From: Microcaldota archaeon
GTDB lineage: Archaea; Micrarchaeota; Micrarchaeia; Micrarchaeales; Micrarchaeaceae
Direction of reading: 5' to 3'
NCBI GenBank assembly: GCA_021827955.1
Contig: JAKATY010000005.1
Location: 1 to 5,823, forward strand
Length of the DNA stretch: 5,823 nucleotides
Shown: positions 5,353-5,823 of the stretch, piece by piece
Layout: each line of letters begins with the position of its first letter
Numbering within the stretch: position 1 is the stretch's first letter
Translations under genes and position numbers: made by a program
The notes under the pieces: generated by a model
Database searches by the model: none
The model's input: the letters and a program-made list of their open reading frames with translations, nothing else
What the model was told of the DNA's origin: nothing

Positions 5353-5745
5353 ATGCCAGAAAGAATAGCGTTCAAGGGCAAGACTGAAAGCGAAGTCCAG
5401 GCAATGAGCATGCAGGAATTCACGAGCATGATAAAATCCAGAGAGAGAAGATGGCTAAAGAGGAATTCGATGCAGTACAGGAAGCTCAACGAGAAGATAG
5501 AGAAGCTCAGGAAGTCGAGCCCGGAAAAACCTATCAAGACCCAGATCAGGGAAGCGGTAATACTGCCCTCGTGGGTAAACATGAAGTTCGAGATATACAA
5601 CGGCAAGGAGTTCATGCCGCTCGTGATAGCGCCGAACATGGTAGGGCACAGGCTAGGCGAATTCGTTTACACTACTAAGCGCGTGCAGCATTCTGCACCA
5701 GGAATAAGGGCTACAAGAGGAAGCAAGTTCCTTGCCCAGAAGTGA
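5353..5745 (+). CDS. rps19: Small-subunit ribosomal protein uS19 (S19)
   Basis: The protein has 130 residues, matching archaeal uS19, which is longer than the bacterial protein (about 92) because of an N-terminal extension. uS19 is in the head of the 30S subunit, close to uS13 and the A-site tRNA. The extension has the archaeal pattern: FKGKT (7-11), FTSMIKSRERRWLKR (23-37), then KPIKTQIREAVILP (59-72). The core carries EIYNGKEFMPLVI (80-92), MVGHRLGEF (96-104), TTKRVQHSAPGIRATRGSKF (107-126). The last block is diagnostic for uS19. The gene is 4 bases after uL2 and 22 before uL22. Confidence 0.97.
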   Translation: MPERIAFKGKTESEVQAMSMQEFTSMIKSRERRWLKRNSMQYRKLNEKIEKLRKSSPEKPIKTQIREAVILPSWVNMKFEIYNGKEFMPLVIAPNMVGHRLGEFVYTTKRVQHSAPGIRATRGSKFLAQK

Positions 5746-5767
5746 AATTAGAAAAGCGGTAGAAGAT

Positions 5768-5823
5768 ATGCGAAATTACTCTTATACGGGAAGCAAAGAG
5801 GGCACGGCCTTCGCGGTCATGGA
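5768..5823 (+). CDS. rpl22: Large-subunit ribosomal protein uL22 (L22), 5' end only
   Basis: Only 18 codons and two bases are in the window. The reading begins MRNYSYTGSKEGTAFAVM, which resembles the usual archaeal uL22 opening (an aromatic-rich YS start, then a charged pair and TA-A-). uL22 lines the exit tunnel opposite the uL4 loop. Its position right after uS19 is the fixed archaeal order, which carries much of the weight of this call. The upstream site is weak (GGT 5758-5760, 7 bases before the ATG). The gene is cut by the window edge and is not broken as far as can be seen. Confidence 0.8.
   Translation, partial: MRNYSYTGSKEGTAFAVM

Noticed and set aside
5451..5678. A + strand frame of 75 codons inside uS19.
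   Set aside because: It overlaps a clear uS19 in another frame and gives a low-complexity charged product.

Overview
The window is a piece of an archaeal chromosome with every supported gene on the + strand. The archaeal assignment rests on several things: the ribosomal proteins are of the archaeal/eukaryotic type (uL3, uL4, uL23, uL2 and uS19 all carry archaeal signatures), a KEOPS Pcc1-like protein is encoded, TATA-type promoter elements precede genes, Shine-Dalgarno sequences are of the AGGTG type, and codon use is rich in ATA (Ile) and AGG/AGA (Arg). The ribosomal proteins are recognisable but divergent. Together with the short intergenic gaps, this makes a fast-evolving DPANN lineage such as a Micrarchaeota/ARMAN-type archaeon my best guess. 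That placement is inference, not something the sequence proves.

Region 1 (about 1-2045) holds cell-surface genes. A large membrane-anchored DUF4382-type protein with 28 N-glycosylation sequons is followed 31 bases later by a small protein with two predicted membrane helices and no recognised family. They look co-transcribed from a TATA-like element near position 50.

Region 2 (2101-2382) is a small gene for a Pcc1-like subunit of the KEOPS complex, which makes the t6A modification of tRNA. It ends just before a 170-base intergenic region. That gap contains a short T tract, two TATA-like elements, a small hairpin/dyad and the ribosome binding site of the next gene.

Region 3 (2553 to the window end) is the start of the large archaeal ribosomal protein operon in its standard order: uL3, uL4, uL23, uL2, uS19 and the first codons of uL22. 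Gaps are 4-26 bases, as expected for one polycistronic mRNA. The products are central to the ribosome: uL2 and uL3 reach towards the peptidyl transferase centre, uL4, uL22 and uL23 line or surround the exit tunnel, and uS19 sits in the small-subunit head.

I found no mobile element, CRISPR array, tRNA, rRNA or clear new system. The points most worth a second look are threonine in place of the usual archaeal/eukaryotic tryptophan at the tip of the uL3 'tryptophan finger', a short glycine loop in uL2, the very sequon-dense surface protein with an apparent insertion, and the organised leader in front of uL3.
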